This document shows positions 46,096 to 57,256 of a stretch of 64,000 nt of DNA, piece after piece; position 1 is the stretch's first letter; every line of letters starts with the position of its first letter. The DNA is taken from contig CP103028.1 in NCBI GenBank assembly GCA_024752435.1, forward strand, positions 806,001-870,000. The letters run 5' to 3'. The notes below the pieces were generated by a model, which worked only from the letters and a program-made list of their open reading frames with translations, made no database searches and was not told the origin of the DNA. Origin of the DNA: Allantophomopsis cytisporea (lineage: Eukaryota; Ascomycota; Leotiomycetes; Phacidiales; Phacidiaceae). The position numbers were made by a program, and so were the translations under genes.

Positions 46096-46600
46096 TCAAG
46101 AACCGAGAAAGTAAATAGAAGAGAGTCCGAATAACCTCATGTTTAGGCCCATTTGACTCCACAACAATTCCAACAAACATAAAGCAATCCCCATCGCGCA
46201 AACATAACCATTCAAACCATAAACCATCAAAGCATAAATCCGCGACCCAGAATCGCAAAAAGAAAATCCCAAGTAACCCCTCACATTTCCCACGAAGCCC
46301 TCCAAACCCACGCTCCGGGAAAAGGGGAGAGGGGCAACGCTTAGTATCCATAAGCTGTATGTAGGGTGGTATTTATGGGAGCGAGAGTGCATTGCATATG
46401 CAGATACACAGGCATCCCGCATCTCGCTGAGGATGACTGTGGATTATTACGGACCCGACAGTCTGGGTGTGCTTACGCCGCTCGTCTACCTTCCTAAATG
46501 ATCCTGCGCCGACTTGGATGGGAGGCAGGGATGAGACGTTCGTAGGCGGTTTTCTTTGGGGCGGGAAGTCGAGGTTGAGGGAGGGGGAGAGTATCATTTC
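46096..46600 (-). other. Coding-like patch on the minus strand, possible small gene
   Basis: From an ATG near 46598 a frame with many C-ending codons reads MILSPSLNLDFPPQRKPPTN and on to GAGSFRKVDERR, ending beside a donor-like GTAAGC. Downstream, another frame (46422-46096) reads like a membrane protein (GSRIYALMVYGLNGYVCAMG; IALCLLELLWSQMGLNMRLF). I could not find one splice choice that joins them without a stop. Confidence 0.22.
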
Positions 46601-47169
46601 GATATCGTGTAGAGTCGTGGGTGATGTACTTTCTACTTGCGTCTTGTGTGAGCTCGCGAGCAAGAGATCTCTTATCACGAGGGGAAAGAACGGTCGGTGG
46701 GTATTCTCCTGTCTTCGTATCCCACTTACGTTCAGCTTCGTGTAGATACACGTCTTTACGTACTTTATCATGTCCCAAGCCGTATCTCTACCCCTCCTCT
46801 GGAACGAAAAAGACACATCTCAAGATATGTCCACAATACGCAATGTCTAGCATGGCACACCCAGGACAATATCACATCCACTATATCTCCACCATACTGC
46901 CCGATACAGCTGGATCTTCTAGAAAAGAAATAGAAGGCACCTTGCAGATGAATCCATCATTGTTAGCGATATTGTAATTATCATTGTCATACGTAAAGAG
47001 GGGTTCTGCGCGCTTTTCCATGCACTTACGCTTTGGACTTTCATCAATCACATACAAATAATTGGCCATATTTTTGGAAAACGCAATACGAAGATACAAT
47101 GCCATGCTTTACTGCGTACATATCATCTCTGTGTTATGTGATGCCATGCTCAAGCACAGATATACGTAT

Positions 47170-47183
47170 GTACTGCGCAGTAC
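47170..47183. promoter_or_regulatory. 14-bp perfect palindrome GTACTGCGCAGTAC
   Basis: Self-complementary, and related to the TACTGCGTA motif found at 47110, 48832, 53731 and 53748 (reverse). See the finding on this motif. Confidence 0.4.
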
Positions 47184-48051
47184 GTACTAAAACATACTCT
47201 GTGTCTGACTATGTCTTCACGAACAAACTTTACAGAAAGCCTCGGATGATAACACATAGTACATGTACAATTTCAAGAGGCTTCATAGAACTTGTATATA
47301 AAGTTCCAGCCTCGCGCAAGAATGTAGTCAAATAGGACTCCCATCTCTTGAAGTAAGGAGGCGCGACAAGACAAGAGGCCCGATCCGCAGCGTGCCTTAC
47401 CTCAACCAGGGCGCCACAAACACAAACACTATGCTTTATATATATCCCCATCCAATAGTAAAATCCGATAGCCAGAAGCGCCCTTTGATCATGAGATTCT
47501 CCATCTCATGCATGCCCGAGTATTTTCATCGCGAGTAAAATGACAGCTCACTCGCACAGTTAAGTGAAACTCACATCTCCACCACGCGAACCAAGCCCCC
47601 AAGAGCAAAGCATAACAAGCGAGCGTCCGAGCATCACCATGTAGCATCAGAGTCCCTCACAGCAACCAAAAAGCAACGCAGCTCAAACCTACATATACAA
47701 AACTCAAACTCACAAGAAGAAGAAAGAAAAAAGACAATTATACCATCACATCGCATAAACCGCACATTTTCAGACTCTCACATCACCGCCCAATCACACA
47801 AGCTCGCTTACCCGTTCAGTGCGCGTGTTGCATCGAATCTCAATCGCTTCTTGTGCTGCGGCGTTCGCTTGAAGCCATCAAGTTCGCACTGGCGCATCAG
47901 AACAGCGCGCGATCTCTGTTGGTGGGTGAGTTGCTGGAGGCTCCGACCGATGAGTCCCCACTTCCCGGAGTCCGCGCCACGCCACGGGTAGAACTAAGGC
48001 GGAAAGAATCTGCGCGCATGAAAGTCGCTTCCGTTGGGTCGGGGATCATGC

Positions 48052-48084
48052 TGGTGGTGGTGGTGGTGGTGGTGGTGGTGGTGG
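48052..48084. repeat. (TGG)n microsatellite
   Basis: About eleven TGG units. Confidence 0.92.
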
Positions 48085-48242
48085 GTTCGTTTGTTGATTT
48101 GCGGGGCGCTGCGTCGGGTGTGTTCATGGCGTTTGGTGTTGAGACTTGGTGATGTGGTGGTTGAGGGGGGAGTGAGGGGGTGGATGGTGGTGGATGGTAT
48201 TTTATGAGGATTTTCATTGTTGTATTTGGATTTATATATGTT

Positions 48243-48287
<45 letters not shown>
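48243..48287. repeat. (TA)n-(TG)n compound dinucleotide repeat
   Basis: About nine TA units run directly into about 14 TG units. Confidence 0.92.
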
Positions 48288-48290
<3 letters not shown>

Positions 48291-49083
48291 CGTTTGTCCG
48301 TATGGTATGTATGTATATATATACATCAATAAGCATGTATATAAAAGACAATTCGACATTGGTCTACGGCGATAGATTGTTGATATCCTATTCAAAGAAA
48401 ACCATATTCTCTATATGTGTTATGATATAAACCCCAACACCAAACCATAAGGAGCTAATAACAGCACAGTCCATACAAAAGCCCAGTCCATAAATCCATC
48501 ACTATCAATCCATCCACAATCCAGCCTCATCCCAAGATCTCAGTCCGAAACGCGCCTCATCATCACAATGCAGACGATCTCACATCAAGCGCATAAAAGA
48601 CAGCGTACTGCGCTTCACAAACACTCACAGCCTCCCTGACTCCCATGACCACGAAAAAGCACTGCATACCAACAAGGAAAAAATGACAAGTGACAGAATC
48701 GACGTTCCGGGGCGACGGAAAGCGCATATCGAAACGTCAGATCTCGGGTTGGAGGTTTTCTAGGTGGAGTGTTTAGTGCACCGATGGAAAAGATATAGAT
48801 AGAAAGTGTGATGTGCTCTACTACGTCGTACTACTGCGTATGAAGGATAGGGATAGGGATGGGAGGGGAGGGGGAGGGGTGGGTTTGTGCATCATTGCGT
48901 AGAGTATACGCTTGGATGGGTGCTAGAAGCAGCAGGGCGATCTGGAAGAATCGATCGTGCGTGCAGTAGACAGGTGGTGTGGTGTGGTGTGGTGGGTATG
49001 GTATGGTATGGTAGTTTAGGTGGAAGTGGAAATTGATGACGGGGGAGGGGAGGGGCGGGGGATGGCGATGTGACGGTGGTGAT

Positions 49084-49359
49084 TCAGGAGAAATTAAATG
49101 GAAGTGAAGATTGGCGGTGATGGGAGCTGGCGTTGTGATATTGCTTGTTATAATCAATATTGACGTCGTTGCTATGGTTTGATATCCGGGCGAGTGAACG
49201 GACAATATATTCCAATTGACGCATGATGTTTACATCGATGGCGTTTGCGCTCTCGGGTTTTCCTGGAGACATATCTTGGTATTCGTATTTCGTAGCTGCG
49301 TGGTTGAAGACCGAGTCGACGAAGGATGTCATGGTCTTCATTGATGTTGTACTTGACAT
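49084..49359 (-). CDS. Candidate 91-residue protein of unknown function
   Basis: ATG at 49359, TGA ending at 49084. Codons favour C-ending forms (TTC, GTC, AAC, ATC, TAC), unlike the surrounding repeats. The product (MSSTTSMKTMTSFVDSVFNH; NAIDVNIMRQLEYIVRSLAR) has a plausible amphipathic helix and no low complexity except a His/Ser tail. No signal peptide, membrane segment or known domain. The frame extends upstream through a (GAATCACAATCACAAT)-type repeat, so the internal ATG is the sensible start. Confidence 0.33.
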   Translation of the reverse strand: MSSTTSMKTMTSFVDSVFNHAATKYEYQDMSPGKPESANAIDVNIMRQLEYIVRSLARISNHSNDVNIDYNKQYHNASSHHRQSSLPFNFS

Positions 49360-49430
49360 AATATTCGGCCTGATGAAAGACAGATCCAGCTGGACTGGGG
49401 CAAGATGCAGATGCAGGAACCCGATGCCAT

Positions 49431-49468
49431 TGTGATTGTGATTGTGATTCTGATTGTGATTCTGATTC
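49431..49468. repeat. (TGTGAT)n hexanucleotide repeat
   Basis: About six units, two altered to TCTGAT. Confidence 0.88.
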
Positions 49469-50606
49469 AATATCATCCCTCTGGACCTTTCTGTGTTTTA
49501 CAAACACCGCAGCATTGCATACCCCACGTCGCAATCCACAGTTGATCAGAATTCATCTTCAAAGCGCATCTTAGTCAATGTTCATTCATTCTGCTTGTTT
49601 TGAAGTCTTCAAAGCAATTTCCACCGCCATCATCACCACTCAGTTCCATTTATACTCAACTTACACTTGCACTTACAGTCACTCACTCACGCACGCACTC
49701 GCTCAACTCACCATCAAGCTCCTACTCCTACTGCGAACAATCCTTCGTATATTGCCTACACACCTTACCAGAACATCAGCTTGTCAGGCACAAACACCCA
49801 TGCCACCTCATATCCACCAAAGCAGCCGCCAATAACGGGTCCGGGGAAGAGCGGGTCTTGAATTAGGCTATGCCTCAGAGAGTCTAACTTCCGTCCGATA
49901 AATATACTGACCGGCGCGCACATAAGGTACACTAGTTTTAGAGCCTGAGGGAGAGTATTTTCGTGTGTGCGTGCTACTTGTGTGAGAGACTCGATACATA
50001 CCGAGGGGGTATTGAATCTTCTGTATGGATGGAGGAATGAATGGTGGTATCGATGTTGATATCTGAAGTAGAAGAGTTCAGGGTATGAATGTGGATGGAT
50101 ATGATCGGCAGGGTAAGCAATATGCGCTATGTCAGGTACGGCGCATTAGAATTATTGCGAGGGGATGATGGATGGTCATGGGAGTGAAGAGGCGATGAGA
50201 AGTACTTTTTCACTGCGCATATGGTGAGTGAGTACACGCTGCCTACATACATCCATACACGCATTAGCATTCACTCAATCTATTCATGTAGATGAGACTG
50301 TAGGTCCGGATCAGCGGTACAGTACAGCACATGAGATAGCGTACATATGTACTCGATAATATGACAGATGCCATACTCTCTCCTACTCAACAACCTTGAA
50401 GCGCAGCAAACAAGATGTACAGTGTACAGTGTATACAGTGTACACCTACATGCATGTACAACCAATCCTCACACAAGCCTCCTCTCAGCCAATGATTCCA
50501 TGCCGAATACCACAGTAACACTCAACAGGCTGCCGGCGTTTGCGCACGCTGACATCCTCTTCCTGGTTCCCCTTAACCCCCTCGCAGACGAAAGGGCGGC
50601 GATGCC

Positions 50607-50641
50607 ATCAGTCAGTCAGTCAGTCAGTCAGTCAATCAATC
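50607..50641. repeat. (CAGT)n-(CAAT)n microsatellite
   Basis: About six CAGT units followed by CAATCAATCATT. Confidence 0.9.
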
Positions 50642-51965
50642 ATTCCTCATCACCGGCCTCAGCCACTTTGGAACATATCAGCCGTCGTCCATCCATTCCT
50701 GCCCTTCCGTGCTCGCCGAGAATTGCACAGTCGAGGGCGGTGTGGCCATCCTCTCACAGTCTCGTCTCCTGGGCATGAATCGTTGACGGGTGTCTTATTC
50801 CTCGGGAGTGATAGCATTGAGAGGCCCAAGAACTGGGCAAACCACAGACCGCAGAGCTAGACCGCCTTTCGATATCGACGGCAGAGTGAGTCGCGAACCC
50901 AAGCATAAGCGTGCTTGTTGTTCTTCTCTGTTGTTTGTTTTTCTAATTTTTTCTTTCTGTTTTTACAAGGGTTGGAAACCTACACTGGGACTTTGCAAAG
51001 GCGGTGATAGATAGAGATTTGCGCCCGCCGTGTGAACGGGTTATCTATCATGCTGCATAGACTGCGGGATGGGATGGGACAATATAATCATGGACCTGGT
51101 AATTGTACACAGTAACTTGCTTGCAGTACTTGCGGCGCGCGCGCACAGATCAGGAATCGAAGTGGAATGCGCTTCGAAGCCTGCCTGCGATAGCATAGAC
51201 AATTCCCCCAACCCAATATCGCATGAAGAAGAAAAAGAAGAGGAAGAAGAAGCTTTTCAACAGAGCGGCAGTTGAGAAGAGGCTTGCGTTTCTATTCATA
51301 CCCCCCTAGAAATCGTAACGCTGTACGTACTACATACACACTACGTAAACCTTCGTGATGCCGTGGGAGTAAGATAGACAGATAGACAGCCACTAGAAAG
51401 AATCTCACGTCCAAGAACTCCAAGACAGGTCAAGTCAATAATTAATGAGTACGAAAAGGAAAAAAAGACGTTCAAGTTTGTTTTGTTTCCTCCGCGTCCC
51501 TAGCTCCCGGTGCGTTGGTGGGTGGTGGCTTGAATCGGACGGCGATGTGGCAGGGGAGTGCTGGTGGTGCCCCAAGCAAGGTACAGACAAGTACATACAA
51601 ACACACGTCGCTCGCTCATACTAAGTGCAGGCAGACTCGACACGACAAGAATCTGAAATGAAGAGACGAGCGGGGGGGGAGGCTGGAGCTGGAAACTTGG
51701 AGCTGGGAGCTGGGAGCTCTCGTATCGTGCCGCGCTGCGTGTTCGTAACCTAAATCCCGAATTCTCTTTTCTTCGGGGGAGTTTTTCTGGGCCTGTGTTG
51801 CGCGTGCATCGCACATCCATTCAAAGGTTCAAGTAAAGGTTATCTCTCTGTTCAAAGTTGATTGGGATAGGTTAGTTTGTTGGGTTTGTTGGATTTTCAA
51901 GAGGGGCAGAGGGGTAGGTAGGTAGATAGAGAGAGGGTCGTCGGGTCATCTCGCTCGCACATAAC

Positions 51966-52012
51966 GACAATGACAATGACAATGACAATGACAATAACAG
52001 TGACAGTGACAG
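51966..52012. repeat. (GACAAT)n hexanucleotide repeat
   Basis: About five GACAAT units continue as AACAGT, GACAGT and GACAGG variants. Confidence 0.9.
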
Positions 52013-52588
52013 GGAGAAAATTAATTCGAGCAAGGCTGCGAGGACGCATCACCGTGCAGACGGTGCAAGATTGTGTAATATAAAAGATATGCAGGAGACT
52101 TTCCCGTTTGTACATACATACATACTTGTACGTCCGCTGTGCCTTCGGTGACTGCGTAATTCCGTAAGTATCCAAAGTATCAAGTAAGGTGGTTGAGGAG
52201 TGAACATGCTCCAAGAAAGCTAAGAGTGCCGTTTCTCCTCCTTCCTTCAAAGTATCCAATCTCATCGAGAAGCATTTGATTTCATTTCTATGGCGCATGT
52301 GTGCACCTGAACAGGTTCGGAAGATACATTGGATGCTCTTGGTATGTACATGCATCCAGATGATAAGTCCGATAGGATACATAGCCATGATTAGAGTATC
52401 TGCAAATTTCTTTATGCATGCCTATATTTATGCTCATTTACCGCATCCCGGAAAGTATGTCACTTGGACGGCGAAGGGATTGTCCGGAGAGGAGAGGAGA
52501 GGAATAAATAAATGGGTACTCGATACGATAGTAAGTACATGAGAGGCAATTATTCAGCGAAAAAGAAGATAAAAAGAAAGAGATGTGA

Positions 52589-52650
52589 AATGTATAATGT
52601 AATGTATAATATAATGTATAATATAATGTACAATGTATAATGTATAATGA
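52589..52650. repeat. Degenerate AATGTATAAT array
   Basis: Irregular repeats of AATGTATAAT/AATATAATGTAT over about 60 bp. Confidence 0.85.
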
Positions 52651-53730
52651 GATATGAAATATGAAACGAATATTATATCGCTGGCCAGTGCTGAGAATAC
52701 TTACGATAGTAATACAGTCTCTACGGTACACACTTTATTTTGGGCACTGTTCACATCGCCATCATGTATTGATTGCACTGTACACCCCACTGACTGTACA
52801 GTCGAAAACATCCCGTACCTTCCGATTAGTATTCGTTTTACCCCGGAGAAACCCACCATCAGCTGCAACACAAAATATGGAGAACAGTGGAGTTTGCTAC
52901 CCTTTCACCATCCAATTTTCCTTGCACTTTGCTTGGTGTTGTATGATATTTCCTTCATTTTTTCATTTTCTTTCATTTTTTCACTTTCGTTTTTTGTGAT
53001 CCTATGGAGTATGGAGTGGAGGTTGTCGTGTTGGTTGACTTTCATCTACCGTTGGTGTCCGTTCGGGTCTCGGCTTCTGCGTAATAACCGTCTTGTCCGC
53101 TCCGCGTCGCTCACTTCCCTCGTTTTGGTTTGTTTTGTTCGCGCTTGAGATTGAGCTCGAGCTTGAGCTTGAGCGTTATGGCAGCACTGACATTGACATT
53201 GACACTTCACTGTCCTGACACTGACACTGACACGAACTTCAAAAACTATCCGCAAATAATGTTGCCGGAGTCTTCATGATCTGGGCACATTCCGATCACG
53301 CGTCGCCGCATTCAGGCATTGATTTGGCCTTGCTGAGTAATGATTGGATGGGTAATGCTCCGGTCATGTACCAGCCATACTCGATGTGGTAATGGAGGTG
53401 TGCGATTGGGTGATGATGAATGAATGAGATGGGGCTGATGGGAAGTGAGGCTGGATATGCGGGAAGTCATGTTCTCCTCATCGATACATGAGTCAGTACT
53501 TCTGATGATTGTTGGCGGTTGGCTGTTGGTTGTTGGCTCTTGATTGTTGATGGTTGATTGTGAAGAGTGGGAGTGGTGATGAAAAAGCCACAGCGTTCAG
53601 AAACCTGCAGTAGATCCATACATCTATCTGGTGGGATGATTCCCTGGTAGGTACTTCCTCCGTACATACATACATATTGATTGGAATAGGCAGAAAAGGG
53701 TACGCATCCGATAGCAATAGCAGAGAAACA

Positions 53731-53756
53731 TACTGCGTACTTGTACATACGCAGTA
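53731..53756. promoter_or_regulatory. 9-bp inverted repeat TACTGCGTA ... TACGCAGTA
   Basis: Two perfect 9-bp arms face each other across an 8-nt spacer (CTTGTACA). The arm sequence recurs elsewhere in the desert. Confidence 0.42.
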
Positions 53757-54432
53757 CATATGTACATATGGCGGGGCAAATGGGCAAACCTGAATGAGGC
53801 TTACACTGCCAACAAAGCATCAGTCACAGTGACAGTGGCAGTGGCAGTGGGAAATTCGATACAAGGTTACAAGTCGTTACTTGATGACTTGACTGGCTCT
53901 TACCAAACCCCCCGCCACTGTTCCCTACAATTCATGATAATCATTCTCATCTAACCCCGACGACTATCGACAACGATGGAGAACTATGTATTGATGGCTC
54001 TAGTCAGATAGTGTAGTATTTGAGTAGACGCTGCTACGGTGACGGACCCAAAATAAGACAACGGAAAAGAGAGGTGCATTAAAGACATAACAAACACTCG
54101 GACGAGACGAGGGGGAGTGTGTCGAGTCTTCCTTGAGCAGGAGGAGCAGCAGCAGCAACCACCAGTAACACATCCAGCCGGAGATACAGGGAAGATGAGG
54201 AAAGATTGGCGTTGTGTTGCATTGCGTTACGTGCTATTCCGATGAACAGATTCCATAGATTTCAGTGTTTTTGTCGTGTCGTGGGCCTTGCTGGGCCTTG
54301 CAAATGGGCTCATTCACTCACTCACTCACTCATTCATTCATTCATCCCAACCTAACCCGAGCTGACTCGGACACTGACACTGGACAAAACAATCCACTTG
54401 ATGCACTACAATGCTACATACAATACGTACTC

Positions 54433-54492
54433 ATACTGATACTGATACTGATACTGATACTGATACTGATACTGATACTGATACTGATACTC
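54433..54492. repeat. (ATACTG)n hexanucleotide microsatellite
   Basis: About nine near-perfect ACTGAT units. Confidence 0.93.
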
Positions 54493-54892
54493 ACACTGAC
54501 CATCATCACAGCCACTCCATGGCTTCTCTCATGACTGCCATGCTTCCAAGCTTTCATGCTTGAGCTCAAGTCTCCTCATGTCCATACGATGCTCTTCCGT
54601 TTGACAGCGCACGGAGTATCATCTTGCTTTGGCCGCGGTAGTGCGTAATAGAGCGAGAGTGCAAAGGTCAGCACCGACCATACAGCATTGAAAGCAGTGA
54701 AATTATGGCATAAGCCTGGCATTTAAACCCTGACACGCGACCCTGCTGAGGTGTGTATGAATGGATGAAGTCTGATGAGTAGAGAGGCAGAGACAGACAC
54801 AAGGAAAAGTGAGAAGAGTGAGCATCGGACCAACTTTCATGCGTCTCTTTCATCCTTTTGACCTTTCTATTGTCTCTTTTCTCACGCTCGAT

Positions 54893-54921
54893 TCTCTCTC
54901 TCTCTCTCTCTCTGTCTCTCT
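54893..54921. repeat. (TC)n microsatellite
   Basis: About 14 TC units with one G insertion. Confidence 0.9.
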
Positions 54922-55160
54922 CACGAATCCCTTCGGAGCATGACGGATCGCCATGCTGCTTTTAAACAGCCACCCCCGCCTCTCTCCCCTTTTTCAACAC
55001 TAGCCACCACAGCTAGGTAGGTAAATGTAAATAGTAAGTGACCAGAGACCGCAGGAGAATCAATGGTCTGCTTGGCCCGGTAACTGATGGCAGCTTGGAC
55101 CTAGGCAGGATCGGATCTAGGTAACCTAGTACCGACGAAGCATCACCAAACAGAGAGGGG

Positions 55161-55194
55161 AAAAAAAAAAGAAAAAAGAAAAAAGAAAAAAGAA
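55161..55194. repeat. (GAAAAAA)n purine tract
   Basis: A10 run followed by GAAAAAA units. Confidence 0.88.
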
Positions 55195-55634
55195 ACTGTT
55201 CTACATTAGTTCGTTACGACGCCAACTTGGCTCATTTCAGTGCGAGGTTTAGTGTCGTCGAAAGGGAGGAAGAAAGAAGAAGAAAAAAAAACTTCCCCTC
55301 TTCGGTGTGTGCGCGCGCGCCAGAATGGTCCCTCTTTTTTTTTTGGGCTGATGGCTGATGGCGTCGGAAAAAGTCTTGATGGGCAATGACGAATTGATGA
55401 TGAGATTGAGGGGCTACGGCTTCTTTGCCCCTCATTCATGTGCTAGTGATTGTTTTGTTTCCTTTTTTTCTTCTTCTTCCCTTTGCTTGTGTTGCTGCCC
55501 TTTTTGTTTTTTTTTGGCCCCAATGTCAGCTTAGTGAGGGGGGGTTATCGGAGAGGGGCAGAGATTTGAGTGGGATGAAGGGATATTTCGTAGATCTACG
55601 GATATATGATTGTGTATGTGTATGTGTCTATATC

Positions 55635-55672
55635 TGTGTCTGTGTCTGTGTCCGTGTCCGTGTCCGTGTCCG
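55635..55672. repeat. (TGTGTC/CGTGTC)n hexanucleotide repeat
   Basis: Two TGTGTC-type units change to about four CGTGTC units. Confidence 0.9.
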
Positions 55673-56203
55673 TTTGTCTGTTGATTATCATAGAATCGAG
55701 CAAATAAGTCATTGGGTGTTCATGGATGATGAATAGAAACAGTCTGTAGGGAATAGCAGCATTAGCAAGGCATTATGAACCAAAGCCAACAAAGTGGTGA
55801 TAACTGGTACCCAAGGAATCATGGATGACGGATGGATTGATTGATTGATTGATTTGCTTTACCTCTATGCCTTTATCACTTTACCTTAGACAGGATGGCC
55901 GAGAGTGCAAAGCCACATCATTTACCCTTCACCCCCCGTCACAAGGGAAGGGAACGAGAATTGCATCACGCAGTTAGACTACGGAAAAGTCAGTTGAGCC
56001 AGTCCCAATGGAGAAGCATATGCCGGTCGATCGACGTTGTGATTGATTGATTGAATGAGGACATATACCGTATGAATGAACAGATGAGCGATTGACTATC
56101 TATATACCGATATTATCATCACCATAGAATAGCATATACTATCATCCATACACCATACACCAGCACCGCACATAGACAGATAGACAGGCACACACATACA
56201 ATG

Positions 56204-56275
56204 CTACATACTTACATACTTACATACTTACATACTTACATACTTACATGCCTACATACATGCCTACATACATCT
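56204..56275. repeat. (CATACTTA)n octanucleotide array
   Basis: About five CATACTTA units followed by CATGCCTA/CATACATG variants. Confidence 0.9.
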
Positions 56276-56348
56276 CCATCATCCATACACCATACGCATC
56301 GATAACCTAGGTAACCTTAGCATCCACTCACTACACACCCCTCCCCCT

Positions 56349-56446
56349 CAGCCATCAGCCATCAGCCATCAGCCATACTCATCACTCATCACTCATCACC
56401 TTACCCTTCACCCTTCACCCTTCCCTCACTCACTCACTCATTCACC
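56349..56446. repeat. Serial short tandem repeats (AGCCATC, ACTCATC, CCTTCAC, CACT)
   Basis: Four different 4-7 bp repeats follow one another: AGCCATC x4, ACTCATC x3, ACCCTTC x3-4, then CACT x3. This pyrimidine-rich stretch precedes the likely leader of the zinc-finger gene. Confidence 0.85.
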
Positions 56447-56838
56447 CTCGACTCCCGATCTAAGCATCTCAGCATCTCAGCACCCAAACACTCAAGCACC
56501 CAAGCACCGCAAGTAACCTACCGACTAAACTCTTCGTCTTCCCCTCCCCTCCCACTCCCATTTCCACTTCCACTCCCCCCCCATCGATCTTCTTCTAACT
56601 ACTTTTCTCATTCATACCTTTTACCTTTACCCCCCCCCCCACCACCACCACCCAGAATTCCCACTCACACTCTTGCTCCATCTCTCTTACACCACACAAA
56701 AGACCTTACCCTTCAACATTTTAACATCTTCGTCCCTCATTAGAAGTTCCCCCTCCCCTCCCAACCTTTTATCATAAAAAACCCCCCCCCCTCTTCTACT
56801 ATCAAATATTTCAAGTCCGTCGATCCTTCGAGACTTTC

Positions 56839-56862
56839 ATGAGTGTGTCTTTATTGTCTTGA
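56839..56862 (+). promoter_or_regulatory. Short uORF (7 codons) in the presumed leader
   Basis: ATG AGT ... TCT TGA encodes MSVSLLS. It lies about 395 bp upstream of the main ATG, if the transcript starts in the CT-rich block at 56.4-56.8 kb. Confidence 0.35.
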
Positions 56863-57055
56863 ATACCCAAAAAGGATTTTAAAAAAAGGAAAAGAAGAAA
56901 AAGAAAGAAGAAAAAAAAATCAAAAGGAAAAGGAATATCAGAGCAAAAACCCTTTCAATCTTGGCCTCCAGAGTTTCCACCCCCCCCAGCCTCCACACGC
57001 GATCAAAAAAGTCGCGACAGCCACACTGGCCTTCATCAACAATACACAGAAATCG

Positions 57056-57115
57056 ATGACCGTACAACAAAATCCAATGATCAGCATACACCAAAGAAAT
57101 CAGCCAACACTTTAA
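57056..57115 (+). promoter_or_regulatory. uORF of 19 codons in the presumed leader of the zinc-finger gene
   Basis: ATG at 57056, TAA ending at 57115; peptide MTVQQNPMISIHQRNQPTL. It ends 141 bp before the main ATG, so reinitiation is possible. Confidence 0.4.
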
Positions 57116-57256
57116 ACCTTACGCCATTGCTCGCGAGCCCAGGAAGGACGATATTCAACCATCGATCTGAAAGCCTGAAGGGTCCTACTTTTCGTCGTTG
57201 CGTCGTTTCGTCGAGGGAAAACCATACCGCCGCCGGCCATCATCAACATCGCAACC

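Larger units (their letters stand above)
40499..57256. other. About 17-kb gene-poor interval rich in simple repeats
   Basis: No ORF has a recognised domain. The left end is the promoter of the RasGEF gene; the right end is the upstream region and leader of the zinc-finger gene. More than a dozen distinct micro- and minisatellites lie inside (41.3-42.8, 48.0-50.6, 51.9-56.6 kb). Three coding-like patches are listed separately as weak candidates. Poly-C/CT-rich DNA dominates 56.3-57.0 kb. Confidence 0.6.

Noticed and set aside
47853..48152. 99-codon frame with a poly-Val stretch
   Set aside because: The poly-Val is the (TGG)n microsatellite read out of register; no domain.
52654..53148. 164-codon plus-strand frame with hydrophobic stretches
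   Set aside because: The hydrophobic part comes from T-rich DNA; no signal, splice site or family resemblance.
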